Below the pieces are notes generated by a model. That model did not search any database. It saw only the letters and a program-made list of their open reading frames with translations, and was not told the origin of the DNA. Positions 51,501 to 62,121 of a stretch of DNA of 64,000 bases are shown in pieces (position 1 is the first letter of the stretch; every line of letters starts with the position of its first letter). The stretch comes from CAWFFV01 sp963814985 (GTDB lineage Bacteria > Chloroflexota > Ktedonobacteria > Ktedonobacterales > Ktedonobacteraceae), in the NCBI GenBank assembly GCA_963814985.1, contig CAWFFV010000047.1, forward strand, positions 7,154 to 71,153, read 5' to 3'. The position numbers were made by a program, and so were the translations under genes.

Positions 51501-52425
51501 TTTCAATTCGATGAACGAGTTGGGAGGCATGCGCCGTCTCGTTGAAGACGACGTACGTTCGCGTCTTATCAGGATGGAGCAGAGAGGCCTGGCACGGCGC
51601 AATGCGCCATTGCTGGAAGAACTCACCTCTCGTAAGAGCTCCACTGATATACCGGATGTACTTGATAAGCTCGAACGAGTGTTTGACCCGGCGAGAGATG
51701 CTGGATCACCTCGACCACTTGATGTGCTACTGGCGACGAATATGATTTCTGTCGGTGTGGATGTCAAACGCCTTGGATTGATGATCGTGGCAGGCCAGCC
51801 TAAAACGACTGCTGAATATATTCAGGCTACCAGTCGTGTTGGCCGTAACGCACCTGGCTTAGTCTGCGTCGTCTTCAACTGGGCTCGGCCCCGTGATCTG
51901 TCGCACTATGAGCAATTCGAGCATTATCATGCAACATTTTACCAGCAAGTGGAGGCTCTATCCGTGACGCCTTTTGCACCTCGTGCCATCGACCGAGGGC
52001 TTGCAGCTCTCCTGGTTAGCTATGTGCGCTTGCCTGGTTCTGAGTTCAATGAGAACAGCCAGGCGGGAAAGGTCATTGGGACGCATTCCTATTTCATCAC
52101 GGCTCTTGATGATCTCTCCCGTAGGGCCGCATATGTCACCAACAGTACAGAGGTCGGCGCGATCGTGCGGACGACGCTGGAAGAGCTACGGGAGTATTGG
52201 CTGGAAATGACCAGGACAAACGTCGGCACGCAGCTTGGTTACAAAACACGCAAAGACGGACAGACCGTTGGTCTCCTGCGCCAACCCGGACAGAGAGATT
52301 GGATACCCTTTACCTGTTTAAACTCATTACGCGATGTGGAACCCTCTATCAACTTGATTTTAGATGAACGAGAACTGGACGACAGGATTGAGAGCGTAGG
52401 TAACAAAGGTGAGGAGATAGGATGA
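48564..52425 (+). pseudogene. drmA: DrmA-like helicase of DISARM, about five frameshifts
   Basis: GTG 48564 follows AAAGGG. The N-terminus has LVLQDLLGPAGGIEEE and RDRYLVGALAPRDQ, typical of DrmA. The helicase part has LLWFPTGGGKTEAYLGL (about 50315), a zinc block NCPWCG then CGDILGRCPF (50690-50815), PDLIIQDELHLISGPLG (about 51085), VVAATATIRRA (about 51205) and ATNMISVGVD and ATSRVGR (51740-51845). These blocks lie in three frames with shifts near 49785, 50660, 50725, 50810 and 51185. The total of about 1287 codons is full DrmA size. DrmA with DrmB forms the DISARM core that binds incoming DNA. Confidence 0.85.
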
Positions 52426-52456
52426 GGAAAACCGGGAAAGCAGAAAGGGAAGAAGG

Positions 52457-54324
52457 ATGAGTGCAACCAGAAAAAAATACCGCGTCGGAGAGTTACGGCC
52501 AAGTCAAGTTCTGTTTACATACGGTATCGGTTCAATTGTGGATTTACCCTATATCTCTACGATGGTAATGGGGCTAGATGACTGGGAGAATCCCTATCCG
52601 AGCAATGGTAGGTGAAGAGCGCTTGCTACAAGCCGTACAAGCTATTCTGGGGTCCCAGGTAGTACGGCTTCTTGCGCCTCCAGAAGCGCCGGAATCAAGT
52701 GGGCGGTCCGCCGAACCCGTTTGATGAGAGTGCATTAGTAGGTGTACCTGTGGCTGCCTTTCCGCGTTGGATGCTTTGCCCACGTTGTCGCACTCTGGCC
52801 TCATTGAAATCAAGTCTCTTTCAGCTTAAGGCAGATTTTTACCGGGCCGACAAAACACGCTATGTCCATGTAAACTGTCCTTCTGCTGGTGCACCTCCAC
52901 CTGTTGTGCCTGCTCGCTTTCTCGTAGCATGTAAAAATGGGCATCTGGATGATTTTCCCTGGATTTACTTTGTACATGGAGAAGTTCCATGTCAGGCAAG
53001 GCTTAAACTTCGTGAACTTGGCGTCACAGGAGAGGCAGCTGATATTCAGGTACTGTGTGAAACCTGCGGCAAGCAGAAACGTATGTCCGATGCCTTTGGA
53101 ACCGATGGTATGAAAAATCTTCCTGAATGTAATGGCCGCCATCCACACTTGCGCAGTTACGACAAGGAACCATGCCAGGAGCAATTGCGAACCATTCTGC
53201 TTGGTGCCTCAAATAGCTGGTTTTCGCTTGTGCTCTCGACACTTGCTGTGCCCAATGCTGTTGACAAGCTCGGTCAGCTTGTAGAGGATCACTGGCATCT
53301 GTTAGGGATGGTCACGAGCCAGCAAAATATTGAACTCTTGCGGAAGATAGGACAGTTGGAGCATTTTTCGGCTTACTCAGATGCGAACATCTGGGAGAAA
53401 GTTGAAGCAAAGAAGAATGCCTCCGAGGCAGGTGATGATACGCCTTTACCCAGCTTAAAAGTACCTGAATGGAAGGTCTTGAGCAATCCTACAGTAGCTC
53501 CTGATGCTCGTGACTTCAAAGTGAGAACTGTCTTTCCGCCGCAGGGCTACGAGCATGTGATCAAACAGGTGGTGCTGGTTGAGCGCCTGAGGGAAGTGCG
53601 AGCATTAATAGGGTTCACGCGCATTGAATCACCTGGAGATTTTACCGAAGTTGCAGAGATACCAGAGGAGCATCGTGTTCCCCTCTCACGCAAGCGACCC
53701 ACCTGGGTACCCGCAGCTGAGGTTCGTGGGGAGGGCATTTTTCTAGAATTTCGCGAGGAAGCTCTCATTCCCTGGATAGAAAGGTCCGCCTCGCACAAGC
53801 ACGAGCGCACATTTTTAGAGGCCCATATGCAGTGGCGTAAAGCTCGGCATATGGAGGATCTTAGGCAGGGCTATCCAGGTCTTCGCTACATCTTGCTGCA
53901 TTCCTTTGCTCATGCTCTCATGCACCAGTTGACCCTTGAGTGTGGATACAGCGCAGCTAGCATCCGTGAACGTATCTATGCTCTCTCGCCAGACCACGAG
54001 CAAGGCCCAATGGCTGGTATTTTGCTGTATACTGCCGCTCCTGATAGCGAGGGGACACTGGGGGGACTAGTGAGCCTGGGTGTGCCTGATCAACTAGGAC
54101 GACACATTGATGGTGCTCTGGAGCGTGCACGCCGCTGTACCTCAGATCCGCTTTGCGCTGAGCATACGGGTTTACAAGATACGTCATTGCACGAAGCAGC
54201 CTGTCACGCCTGTCTCTTTTTGCCAGAAACGTCCTGCGAGCGTGGCAACAAATATCTAGACAGATCAGTACTTGTTCCAACAGTTGATAAGGCTATGCTG
54301 GCCTTCTTTGACATGGCCAGGTGA
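52457..54324 (+). pseudogene. drmB: DrmB-like DUF1998 protein of DISARM, two frameshifts near the N-terminus
   Basis: ATG 52457 (AGAAGGATG context) begins MSATRKKYRVGELRPSQVLF and TYGIGSIVDLP, a standard DrmB start. The frame shifts at about 52603 (to MVGEERLLQAVQAILG) and again at about 52720. From there it is open to 54324 (FDESALVGVPVAAFPRWMLC). The C-terminal DUF1998 domain is plain: LRYILLHSFAHALMHQL, then CxxxP and a Cys-rich stretch HEAACHACLFLPETSCERGN that should bind zinc. DrmB partners DrmA. It is the last recognisable DISARM gene; no phospholipase-D-like drmC follows. Confidence 0.85.
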
Positions 54325-54405
54325 ATCTGGCCTGTCAGTAGTTTTGTGCATTATCTCGGCGTGGTTTTTGTGATGACAATAACGTATACAACGTATCAAA
54401 ATCTA

Positions 54406-54488
54406 CGTCGTTTACGTTCACGTAAAAAACTTTCTATAACGTGCATTTTGGCTCTATAAGGCACTTTAAACGCTGCGTCGTTTACGTT
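54406..54488 (+). repeat. Two copies of CGTCGTTTACGTT after drmB
   Basis: The 13-mer occurs at 54406-54418 and 54476-54488, with further ACGT-rich variants around it (AACGTATACAACGTATC). The 281-bp gap between drmB and the GIY-YIG gene contains no gene. The repeats could be regulator sites for the GIY-YIG gene or remnants of a mobile end. Confidence 0.45.
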
Positions 54489-54605
54489 AAAGATGCTTCA
54501 GCGTTACGTGAGTCGGCTTGCTAGTTGACTTCACATTATCAAGTCGAGAGAATTGACGTTTCGCACTGACAGGCGATATACTCTCGATGACGGAAAGAGA
54601 GAACG

Positions 54606-54947
54606 ATGATGGCCAAGAAAAGAGGACAGCAGACCCACTCTGTTTACATCGTCAGGTGTGCCAATGATGCACTCTATACGGGGTATAGCACGGATGTTGA
54701 GAAACGCGTTGCCACCCACAATGCGGGCAAAGGTGCACGCTACACCCGCGCTCATCTTCCGGTAACCCTTTGCGCCGTCTGGTCTTTTCAGAGCAAAGGG
54801 GATGCATTACGAGCTGAATGGACCATCAAAGGCTTACCAAGAGCACAGAAAATCCAGTTGATCGAGCAAGCTTTGCAGGAGGAAGAGTCGACGGCAACCA
54901 ATGATCTTCATCTGCTGATGGTTCTTGGCTTAGGTCAAGCACTCTAG
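54606..54947 (+). CDS. Small GIY-YIG nuclease-like protein (UPF0213/YhbQ type)
   Basis: A 113-residue protein with the single GIY-YIG fold: SVYIVRCANDALYTGYS holds the YIV-10-YTG version of the signature, followed by Arg in EKRVATHNAG, then GARYTRAHLP and the Glu of ALRAEWTIKGL. These are the catalytic positions of the family. UPF0213 members act on DNA ends or single strands, but their roles are poorly known. It is on the DISARM strand 281 bp after drmB, where class 1 loci would carry drmC. Replacement is possible but unproven. Confidence 0.8.
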   Translation: MMAKKRGQQTHSVYIVRCANDALYTGYSTDVEKRVATHNAGKGARYTRAHLPVTLCAVWSFQSKGDALRAEWTIKGLPRAQKIQLIEQALQEEESTATNDLHLLMVLGLGQAL

Positions 54948-55386
54948 CCTCTGCATCACATCCACCAACACGTAGGAACGCAGCGTAGGCCCTTTGAGTT
55001 TCCCACGGGTTGCGCAACGAGATGCACATTCGCCTGAAATGGCTCTACAAGCCCATTCAACGCTCGCGCCTTTTTCTGGCGAGGAATCAGGAATACCCCC
55101 GCCTGATGAAAGCGGAAGAGCCATGAAGAATGTTCTCAAGCCAAATTACTGATGAGTTACATCTCGTTGCGCAACCTGTGGGCAGAGCCAAATTATTCAT
55201 AAAGTGTCACGGTATGATCTACTCCACTCCTTGCGGATCTCTCCGAAGATGTCGTATCATTCTTCATGGGATTATCCTTTCTTTGCAACAAATCGTTATT
55301 TTGCAAGGATTATCCCTTCTTTTTCCCTCTCTGGTAATCCCCTTTCCTAGTAGTTGGAATCAATGTGTAGTAGAAGGAACATATAT
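54948..55386. other. Intergenic region between GIY-YIG and lipoprotein genes
   Basis: No supported gene. Inverted TCCTTGCAAAATAACG-type repeats around 55285-55315 (AAGGATTATCC, then GGATTATCCCTTC) surround TTTGCAACAAATCG. The lipoprotein promoter should lie here. Confidence 0.3.
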
Positions 55387-56469
55387 ATGTATAGATGGTT
55401 ATACGTTGCTATTCTATTTTTCTCCCTCTTTTCTGGCATTGCGCTTGCCTCCTGTGGAGACGCTCCCCTAGGAGGATATCTCTCACAAACAGCCACATCG
55501 ATTATGTTCATTCAATTTACAGCGACAGGCCAGAACCAACAGCAGATCAATGGCAATATCAGCGAGGTGGAGGAAAACACGAACGATAATCCGCCAGAAA
55601 TCAAAACATCAACGACGGCGTTTACTGGCGTCAAAAATGGCTCTGCGCTTACACTCACTATTTCTTTCTTTGGCATCTCCTCATCTTATACTGGCTCTTT
55701 AAACGGTAATACGCTCATATTAGGCCTTCCGCAATCGGATGGTAGCATACAGGCACAACAGTTCGTTGCATCATCACTTCAGCAATACAACCAAGCAGTT
55801 GCTGTACTGCACAAGCAAGTGGCGAACCAAGTGCTGCAATATAACAATACCCAAGCCACGGCCACAGCGGCGCAATCTACCGCTGTGGCACAACAACAAG
55901 AACAGCAGGCAGTGCAAGATGCCAATCAGCGACTTGCAAACGACCTCTCGTCCCTCCAACAGGATAGTGAGACACTTGTGCAGTTCTCGGAGAGCAATAC
56001 ACTCCAAGGATATGGAAAAGACTGGCAACAGATGCAGGACGATTATACAACTGAACAGCAACAGGCCCAGCAAGGATGTGGGCCAAGCAACTCTAATCAG
56101 AATCAAGCTTCGGCTGATGCTAATCAAGTAGATGCAGATGACAACCAGATATCTGCTGACGATAACCAATTTAGCGCCGATAAAACACAATACGATCTCG
56201 AAACCTCAGCAATCCAGACCGATATGCAAAACGTCCAGAACGACTGGACGCAACTGCAACAGGCTGTGGCCAATAATTCAAGTATGATACCAGGAGCAGC
56301 CTATACTGCAAGCAACGTACAATCTGCGATCAATCAGGGCAAGAAGGCAGTAAGTACGGCTCAAGGAATTTGGGGGAGAGCTCAATCAAGTGTGAACCAG
56401 TACGACCAGGAAGCAAGCGCCTTGCAGAAAAAAGCAGATGCCCTCCCTGATAATATGAATTGTAATTAA
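55387..56469 (+). CDS. Secreted lipoprotein with Asn/Gln-rich coiled-coil (360 aa)
   Basis: ATG 55387 follows GAAGGAAC. A signal peptide (MYRWLYVAILFFSLFSGIAL) ends in the lipobox LASC, so Cys24 should be lipidated and the protein anchored outside the membrane. A beta-rich part follows, then about 200 residues of helical, Gln/Asn-rich coiled coil with the repeats NQVDADDNQ, NQISADDNQ and NQFSADKTQ. Its last residues include paired Cys. Role unknown; similar helical lipoproteins are frequent in filamentous soil bacteria. No frameshift. Confidence 0.75.
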   Translation: MYRWLYVAILFFSLFSGIALASCGDAPLGGYLSQTATSIMFIQFTATGQNQQQINGNISEVEENTNDNPPEIKTSTTAFTGVKNGSALTLTISFFGISSSYTGSLNGNTLILGLPQSDGSIQAQQFVASSLQQYNQAVAVLHKQVANQVLQYNNTQATATAAQSTAVAQQQEQQAVQDANQRLANDLSSLQQDSETLVQFSESNTLQGYGKDWQQMQDDYTTEQQQAQQGCGPSNSNQNQASADANQVDADDNQISADDNQFSADKTQYDLETSAIQTDMQNVQNDWTQLQQAVANNSSMIPGAAYTASNVQSAINQGKKAVSTAQGIWGRAQSSVNQYDQEASALQKKADALPDNMNCN

Positions 56470-56583
56470 GGAGAGCATTCCAAAACGGGGGCTGAACGAA
56501 GAAGTCGACCTCGAAAGACTGAGGAAGGCTAGAGATACCATTTGATCACAGGGCTCTCTAGCCCCCGAAATGGAATACTCTCC
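56470..56583. repeat. 114-bp element bounded by 24-bp imperfect inverted repeats
   Basis: GGAGAGCATTCCA...CGGGGGCT at 56470-56493 is mirrored at 56560-56583, with four mismatches. It lies between the lipoprotein stop and an IS3 transposase fragment. It may be a strong terminator or a short remnant with insertion-sequence-like ends. Confidence 0.6.
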
Positions 56584-56603
56584 TGGTCATACAAGCTCTG
56601 CGT

Positions 56604-56933
56604 ATGGCACTGGCTCGTCGCCGTCCACAGGCCGGATTACTCCACCATTCCGACCGTGGAAGTACCTATACGAGCGAGAGCTATCAAGAAGTTTTGGAGC
56701 AAGAAGGCATGCAAGTAAGCATGAGCCGTACTGCTGATTGTTACGATAATGCGGCAATGGAATCCTTCTTTCATAGTTTCAAAGGTGAATGTATTGATTA
56801 CCAGTCATTTCAGACACGAACCCAAGCCAGGAGCATTACCTTTGATTACACCGAAATCTTTTATAATCGGGTTCGGAGACATTCAACGCTCCATTACCTG
56901 AGTCCGCTTGCCTACGAACAATTGATGTGTTAA
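56604..56933 (+). pseudogene. IS3-family transposase OrfB, C-terminal fragment
   Basis: The fragment starts at LLHHSDRGSTYTSESYQEV, which carries the second Asp of the DDE core. It continues through SRTADCYDNAAMESFFHSFK with the catalytic Glu and ends RVRRHSTLHYLSPLAYEQ, the usual OrfB terminus. The first Asp, the upstream helper ORF and the left end are missing, so it is inactive. Confidence 0.85.
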
Positions 56934-57108
56934 TCCCCATGTTTGGGGTCTCCATAAATTCGGGTGAAGATCAGTATCAAACCTGCGCAAGATCCAAGTT
57001 ACTCGTAAAGTGACAGTATTTTCGTCTGTAGAGGGCATCAGTTCTTCTCCAGTGCTTCCGACACTCTGTGCATTATTGCATCTAAATCATCGAAATTAGC
57101 GTCTGAAA

Positions 57109-59708
57109 TTAAATGGCTTCCAGAATAGCTGCCACTTCGGCACGATTTCTTGCCTCAAAGGCCAAGTAATCGCGTAAAAGAGAATGATAGAACTGGTATG
57201 TCTCACCAACTTTCCTTAGCAACCCTGCCGAAGTTGCCAGTGCCAATGTGTCTTTGTAAGGAGTTGAAATTACTTTTGTCCGCGCAAGAAGCCTACACAA
57301 GAAATGGTGCTGGAGATAGGCCAGACCTCCGAAAACCAGCCCAAACATGATTCCCCCAGCCACACCCACGACTAAAGCGGAGGTTCTTGCAACTTCTTCT
57401 CCTATAGTGATACCCTGATTGAGACTCGCCAAGACTGCTACTAGCCAGCAAATGAAACCAAGAACGCTTCCAACGATTAATCCATTTTGTCCTGATCGTA
57501 ATATGCTGGAATCAGAGGCAACTGGTTGCTGCTTTGGAATTTTTGTATATAGACTGCGATAGAAACCAAGTAAGAGCCAGAGGATGAGGGAAGCCTGAAT
57601 TGCATATATCAGGCTTGTCTGCTGCGTTTTATAAACTATTCCCGGAGAATCACTTGTCAATCCGGTTGTAACGAGAAAAAAGAGATAGACAATAAACCCC
57701 CAAATTGCACTAAGAAACAGGTATTTAAAACTGGTGAGCAGCTCCAAAAACTTTGACCAGGAGAACATGTCACTGTCAACAGGCCGAATAACTTCGACTA
57801 TTTTTGCCAGTGCAAAAGTCAGCAGAGCCGCCATGAGTGTGAACAGGAGAATATCAGTCGCATCATCCAGGGGAGCTCCAGTAGCGATAAAATCCCCAAT
57901 GATACTTCCTCCTCCCAGGGTCAAGCCAATGAGGAAACCATTACTGAAACAACGCCACGGGATCTGATTCAGTTGAAGGAAAGTCCAAGGTAATGGTTGA
58001 CTCTTCGCTGCTTGCTTGGAATCGACGATCCAGCCCTTTGCTCGTAGCAAGGCCAAGAGAACAATACCGCATCCAAAAGCTGGTCCATATACGACAGCCT
58101 CAAAGAACCATTGCTTCCATGTTAAAGGATTGGGACCAATAAGGTAGAACAAATAGCAGCAAGGAACAAAGATTGTCACGACGATTCCAATAATGACCCC
58201 CTCTCTCATGATCTCTCGTTGGGAAGTTGATCTCGGAGCAAGTATCCACCCCACTATTCCCCCCAAGGCACCATCTATGAACACATATACAAGATCAGAA
58301 GTACCGAACAAATTGTTGATGAAGAGGTTGAGCAAGACACCAAGAAGACAACTAGACAATATCACCCCAAAAAGGCGATAACGCGACTGCAAATCTTTGT
58401 CTTCCAACCAGTCTTCCTGGAAGTCTTCGAGAGAAAAAGTTTCTTCTCCTCGCTTTTGCATCTGTTTCGCTAACCAACCCAAGTCGGTCAGTAATTGTTC
58501 TTGCACTTTTTTATCTTGAAGCTGTCTGTCTTGAGACCTCCGAAAAACATCTTTGATATATGCCTGTATAAGTGTGTCTTGAGAAAGAGGCTGGCTTACA
58601 GGCCGCAGTATAGATGGGAGCAAAATTGACCGCAATCCTCGCCTAGGTTTCACCAAAGTCGTCGCGGGCAATTTTTCATCTGTGCAACCATGCTCAGCAT
58701 AAGTGGCGTCTGAAGCAGGTGAAGCAGTTCATTGTTCTCTACGGGTGTCTGTGTTTGAAGCACATCCTGTAGGTGTCTCTCTCTCAAGAACTTCTGAATA
58801 TCCTGAGGAGAGAGAGGTTTGATTTCAATGGTACTCCTGACGAGCAAACGATAAGGTAATGCCTCGTACTCGTCCTGGCGCGAAGTAAAAACGATAGGAA
58901 GTATGTGCTTTTTTTCTCTGGAGAGAAAGTCTTGGATAGCCTGAAAGCAAGATCGCTGATACTCTTGCTGTACCTCATCTAATCCGTCGAGAAGCAACAA
59001 TATATTATCTGCTTCCATCCACCTCCGACTCACTTGTGGAGGAACATCGTATTGTTTTAATTTTCTAATAACCCACTCTTCCAGAGAAGAACCTTTTTCC
59101 TTCCAATCAGAAAGCTTCAGGAGAATTGGCAAGGGAGATGTCGGTTTGGTTTGGGCTTCTTTTACAAGATCTTGTGCCAACTTTGCCAATTGCATGCTCT
59201 TCCCCCCTCCAGGCACTCCTAAAAGGAGCATGCTCGGACCTCTTTCTCTCAGCAGGGTAGAGAGTGTTGTGCCAGCAGCAAACGTTCTTTGTCCCTCTCG
59301 TTCAAAAAACTGCAAAGAAATTTCCATTGTCAAACCGTTCAGTAGCTCTTGGTAACGACTCTCCAGTCTAGGAAGAATGTCGTTTCGATCCCGTTGATTG
59401 TCCTCTTCAGCGATTGTCTCTTTGTGGAAACGGCTGCAGAGCCAGAATCCAAACGTTAGACTGATCAGACTGATTAGACTAACACTAGCGGGCCAGAGAA
59501 AAAGAGAAGCGTGGTTAATCAGCCACGCCGCAGAGGTTTCAGTAAGCTGGGTATAATTCATAGTGAGGAAAGAGCTCATTACATTACCAACGACATTCAT
59601 ACTCAGAAAAAAAATTCCTCCCACCCAGATTACCTTCAACAAATGATATCCTTGTGGGCATACCTGCTTTAACACTTTTGTGAACAAAGGCTCTGCCTTT
59701 GCTTCCAT
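57109..59708 (-). pseudogene. NACHT ATPase with membrane helices at both ends, one frameshift
   Basis: ATG 59708 leads to two N-terminal hydrophobic helices. The NACHT core follows, with Walker A GVPGGGKSM at 164-172, LLLLDGLDEVQQEY, and IVFTSRQDEYEAL. After MLSMVAQMKNC the frame shifts once near 58670 and continues as PATTLVKPRRGLRS. Then come about ten hydrophobic segments and the closing helix ETYQFYHSLLRDYLAF. The C-terminal half and end motif match the NACHT gene at 18.9-21.6 kb, while this copy has membrane helices instead of an HTH at its front. A membrane-bound STAND sensor is the likely role. Confidence 0.78.
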
Positions 59709-59848
59709 TTTGCTTCCTGCACTTTCTCCTATTTGACCTCGAAAATAGGCAAAACTTGTAAACGTACTACTCAGCCTCCTTACCCCAGCGAGAGGACAAA
59801 AGCCCCAAAAGGGTTGAGTACCAAGAAAAAATGAGGTAGAGTATCCTC

Positions 59849-61399
59849 ATGAACACTCTCGAACTGATAAAAGATTTGGAAGGGCAGAGAGCCGAAAATC
59901 AGACGCTGCGCAACGATCTGGCAAAAGCTCTGGAAGGCCTTGAACAAGCGAATGCTCGCATCAAGCAACTGGAAGGGCAGAGAGCCGAAAATCAGACGCT
60001 GCGCAACGATCTGGCAAAAGCCCTGGAGGGCCTTGAACAGGCGAATGCTCGCATCAAGCAACTGGAAGGACAGGCAGCCAAAGACAGTCACAACAGCAGT
60101 AAGCCACCATCGAGCGACGGTTTCAAGGAACCGAGACGCAAAACCCAGAGCTTGCGAGAAAAGAGCGGCAAAAAGAGTGGAGGGCAGCCCGGCCATCAGG
60201 GGAAAACCTTGATGATGGTGGAGCAGCCAGACCAAACCATTGTGCTCACGCCAGGACAGTGCCAGCACTGTCAACAGGATCTTTCGGAGGCAACGCTTTC
60301 TCGAAGAGAGCGTGTCCAGGTGTTTGATCTGCCGAGCGTTCGTCTCCACGTGATCGAATATCAGGTTGAGGTCAAGACCTGTTCGTGCTGTCAGGCTGAG
60401 ACGCGAGCGGATTTGCCTGATGGGACTCACCCTCGCCTCGGCCCAATATGGCCCCAATGTCAAAGCACTGGCCGTGTATCTGGCTTGTCTGCATCTGCTT
60501 CCATTGGCGCGTGTCTGCCAGATCCTGGGCGATCTGTTTGGAACCACCTTCTCCCAGGCCAGCGTGCTTGCCGCCTGCCAACAGAGTGCCAATGCCATCA
60601 TCCCGGTTTTGGGGAGGATCAAAACAGCCTTGCAAACCAGCCCTGGTGATGCACAATGATGAAACGGGCTTCCGTGTCGACAAAAAACGGTGGTGGTTGC
60701 ATGTGGCTGCGACCTGCTGGTTCACCCTGTATCTGGCCCATCCCAAGCGGGGAACAGAGGCCATCGATGCGATGGGGATCTTGCCCCATTTTCGGGGAAC
60801 CAGCGTTCACGACAGCCTGATCTGCTATCTGCACTATGCGTGCATCCATGCGTTGTGTCTGGTTCATTATTTGCGCGAGCTGACCTTTATTTTTGAACGT
60901 TTTGAACAAGGCTGGGCCAAGGAGATGAAAGCATTGCTTTTGGAAATCAAAGCATGCGTTCAACGAGCGCGAGAGGAAGGAAAAACAAGCTTGCCAGGCC
61001 GTCACGCAGGACTTTGAAGATCGCTACACCCAGCTCGTCCAGACGGGAATGGCGGCCAATCCTCCTCCGCCAAAGCGCACCGGCAAACGAGGTGCACCAA
61101 AAAAGAGCGACGCCCTCAATCTGCTGATCCGCTTGCACCAGCATCAAGACCTGATCCTGCGTTTCATGCATGATTTTGCCGTGCCTTTTGACAACAATCT
61201 CGCCGAGTCTGATCTTCGGATGATGAAACTGCGCCAAAAGATTTCTGGCTGTTTTCGCACCCAGAATGGGGCTGCCATCTTTTGTAACCTTCGCAGTTAC
61301 CTTTCCACCATGCAGAAGCAAGGCGTTCATCTTTTGACTGCCTTACGTTCTGCTCTTGTCGGTTCTCCTCTCCTCCCTCCTCTCTTGGCGGCTGAGTAG
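59849..61399 (+). pseudogene. IS66-family transposase, three frameshifts
   Basis: The N-terminus is a coiled coil in which a 31-residue unit (LEGQRAENQTLRND...) is exactly duplicated with a 93-bp period at 59878 and 59971. Then SHNSSKPPSSDGFK and GGQPGHQGKTL, hallmarks of IS66 TnpC, are followed by a CxxC zinc block (CQHC, CSCC). The DDE core (HNDETGFRVDKKRWWLHV, then VHDSLICY, then FDNNLAESDLRMMKL with the catalytic Glu) lies in the next frames. Shifts occur near 60415, 60645 and 61000. Companion tnpA/tnpB genes were not seen, as in single-gene IS66 relatives. Confidence 0.85.
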
Positions 61400-61591
61400 T
61401 TACCAAAACTCACTAATTTGGCGACCTGTGAATACTCCCCTTTGGTCTCTTCTAGTCTTTGTATTCTATCAAATTTTCGTGTCAACAGATAGAGCGAAAC
61501 GATTATTTAAATGAAATAAAATAATAGAAAGAGACTATTAAAATCGGATCTTACGCAGATGTAAGTTTCAACGTAAGCGCGAAATGGGCAC

Positions 61592-62090
61592 AAATTTCAA
61601 TGTAAGCGCGAAAAAAGTACATCATGATGATAAAAATCCTTCACCGTAAGCGCGAACAAGCTGGAGCAGCCTCTCTGGCTTGTTCACTGGCTCGAAAGAG
61701 AGGGCTTTTCTCACCTCTAAGGGCTGAGGTACTCTGGCAGAAAGAGCTTCTATTGTGCGGATTTAGGGAGAGTTTTGCCGTTTGACCAACATGAGTGTTG
61801 CCGCGATAGCAAAAGGAGGCTACATGCTCCTCCAACGCGATTTGTCAGCTTCAACTCATTCCAGTGAGCAGCTAAGAAAAGCAAAGAGCATTTTGCTTCT
61901 CCCACGGCTTTATAAGCCACTTCCAAGGTATTTCGATAAGCAAGGTTCGTGGCAACACTTACATTGGTCAAACGGCAAAACTTTCCCTGAATTCGCATAT
62001 CGCGCCTCCAGCGAATTCTGTTTTTTTCGCGCTTACGGTGAAGGATTTTTATCATCATGATGTACTTTTTTCGCGCTTACGTTGAAATTT
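61592..62090. mobile_element. 499-bp MITE-like element with 65-bp inverted repeats
   Basis: 61592-61656 and 62026-62090 are inverted copies differing at one base. Each holds two GTAAGCGCGAA-type motifs, with further copies just outside. A second, inner inverted pair (AGTTTTGCCGTTTGACCAA) lies near 61772 and 61965. The interior has only doubtful short frames. It is probably a non-autonomous element moved by a transposase encoded elsewhere. Confidence 0.72.
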
Positions 62091-62121
62091 TTCGCGCTCA
62101 TCCTACCTCGACCTAATTCCT

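Noticed and set aside
36196..54324. Idea that all frameshifts in the DISARM genes are +1, suggesting programmed frameshifting
   Set aside because: The drmMI, drmB and some drmA shifts are +1, but the drmA zinc block needs two -1 shifts (near 50725 and 50810), so there is no single direction and no shared slippery site.
57150..59355. Several short plus-strand frames opposite the second NACHT gene
   Set aside because: They are antisense shadows of a clear NACHT and membrane-protein coding frame.
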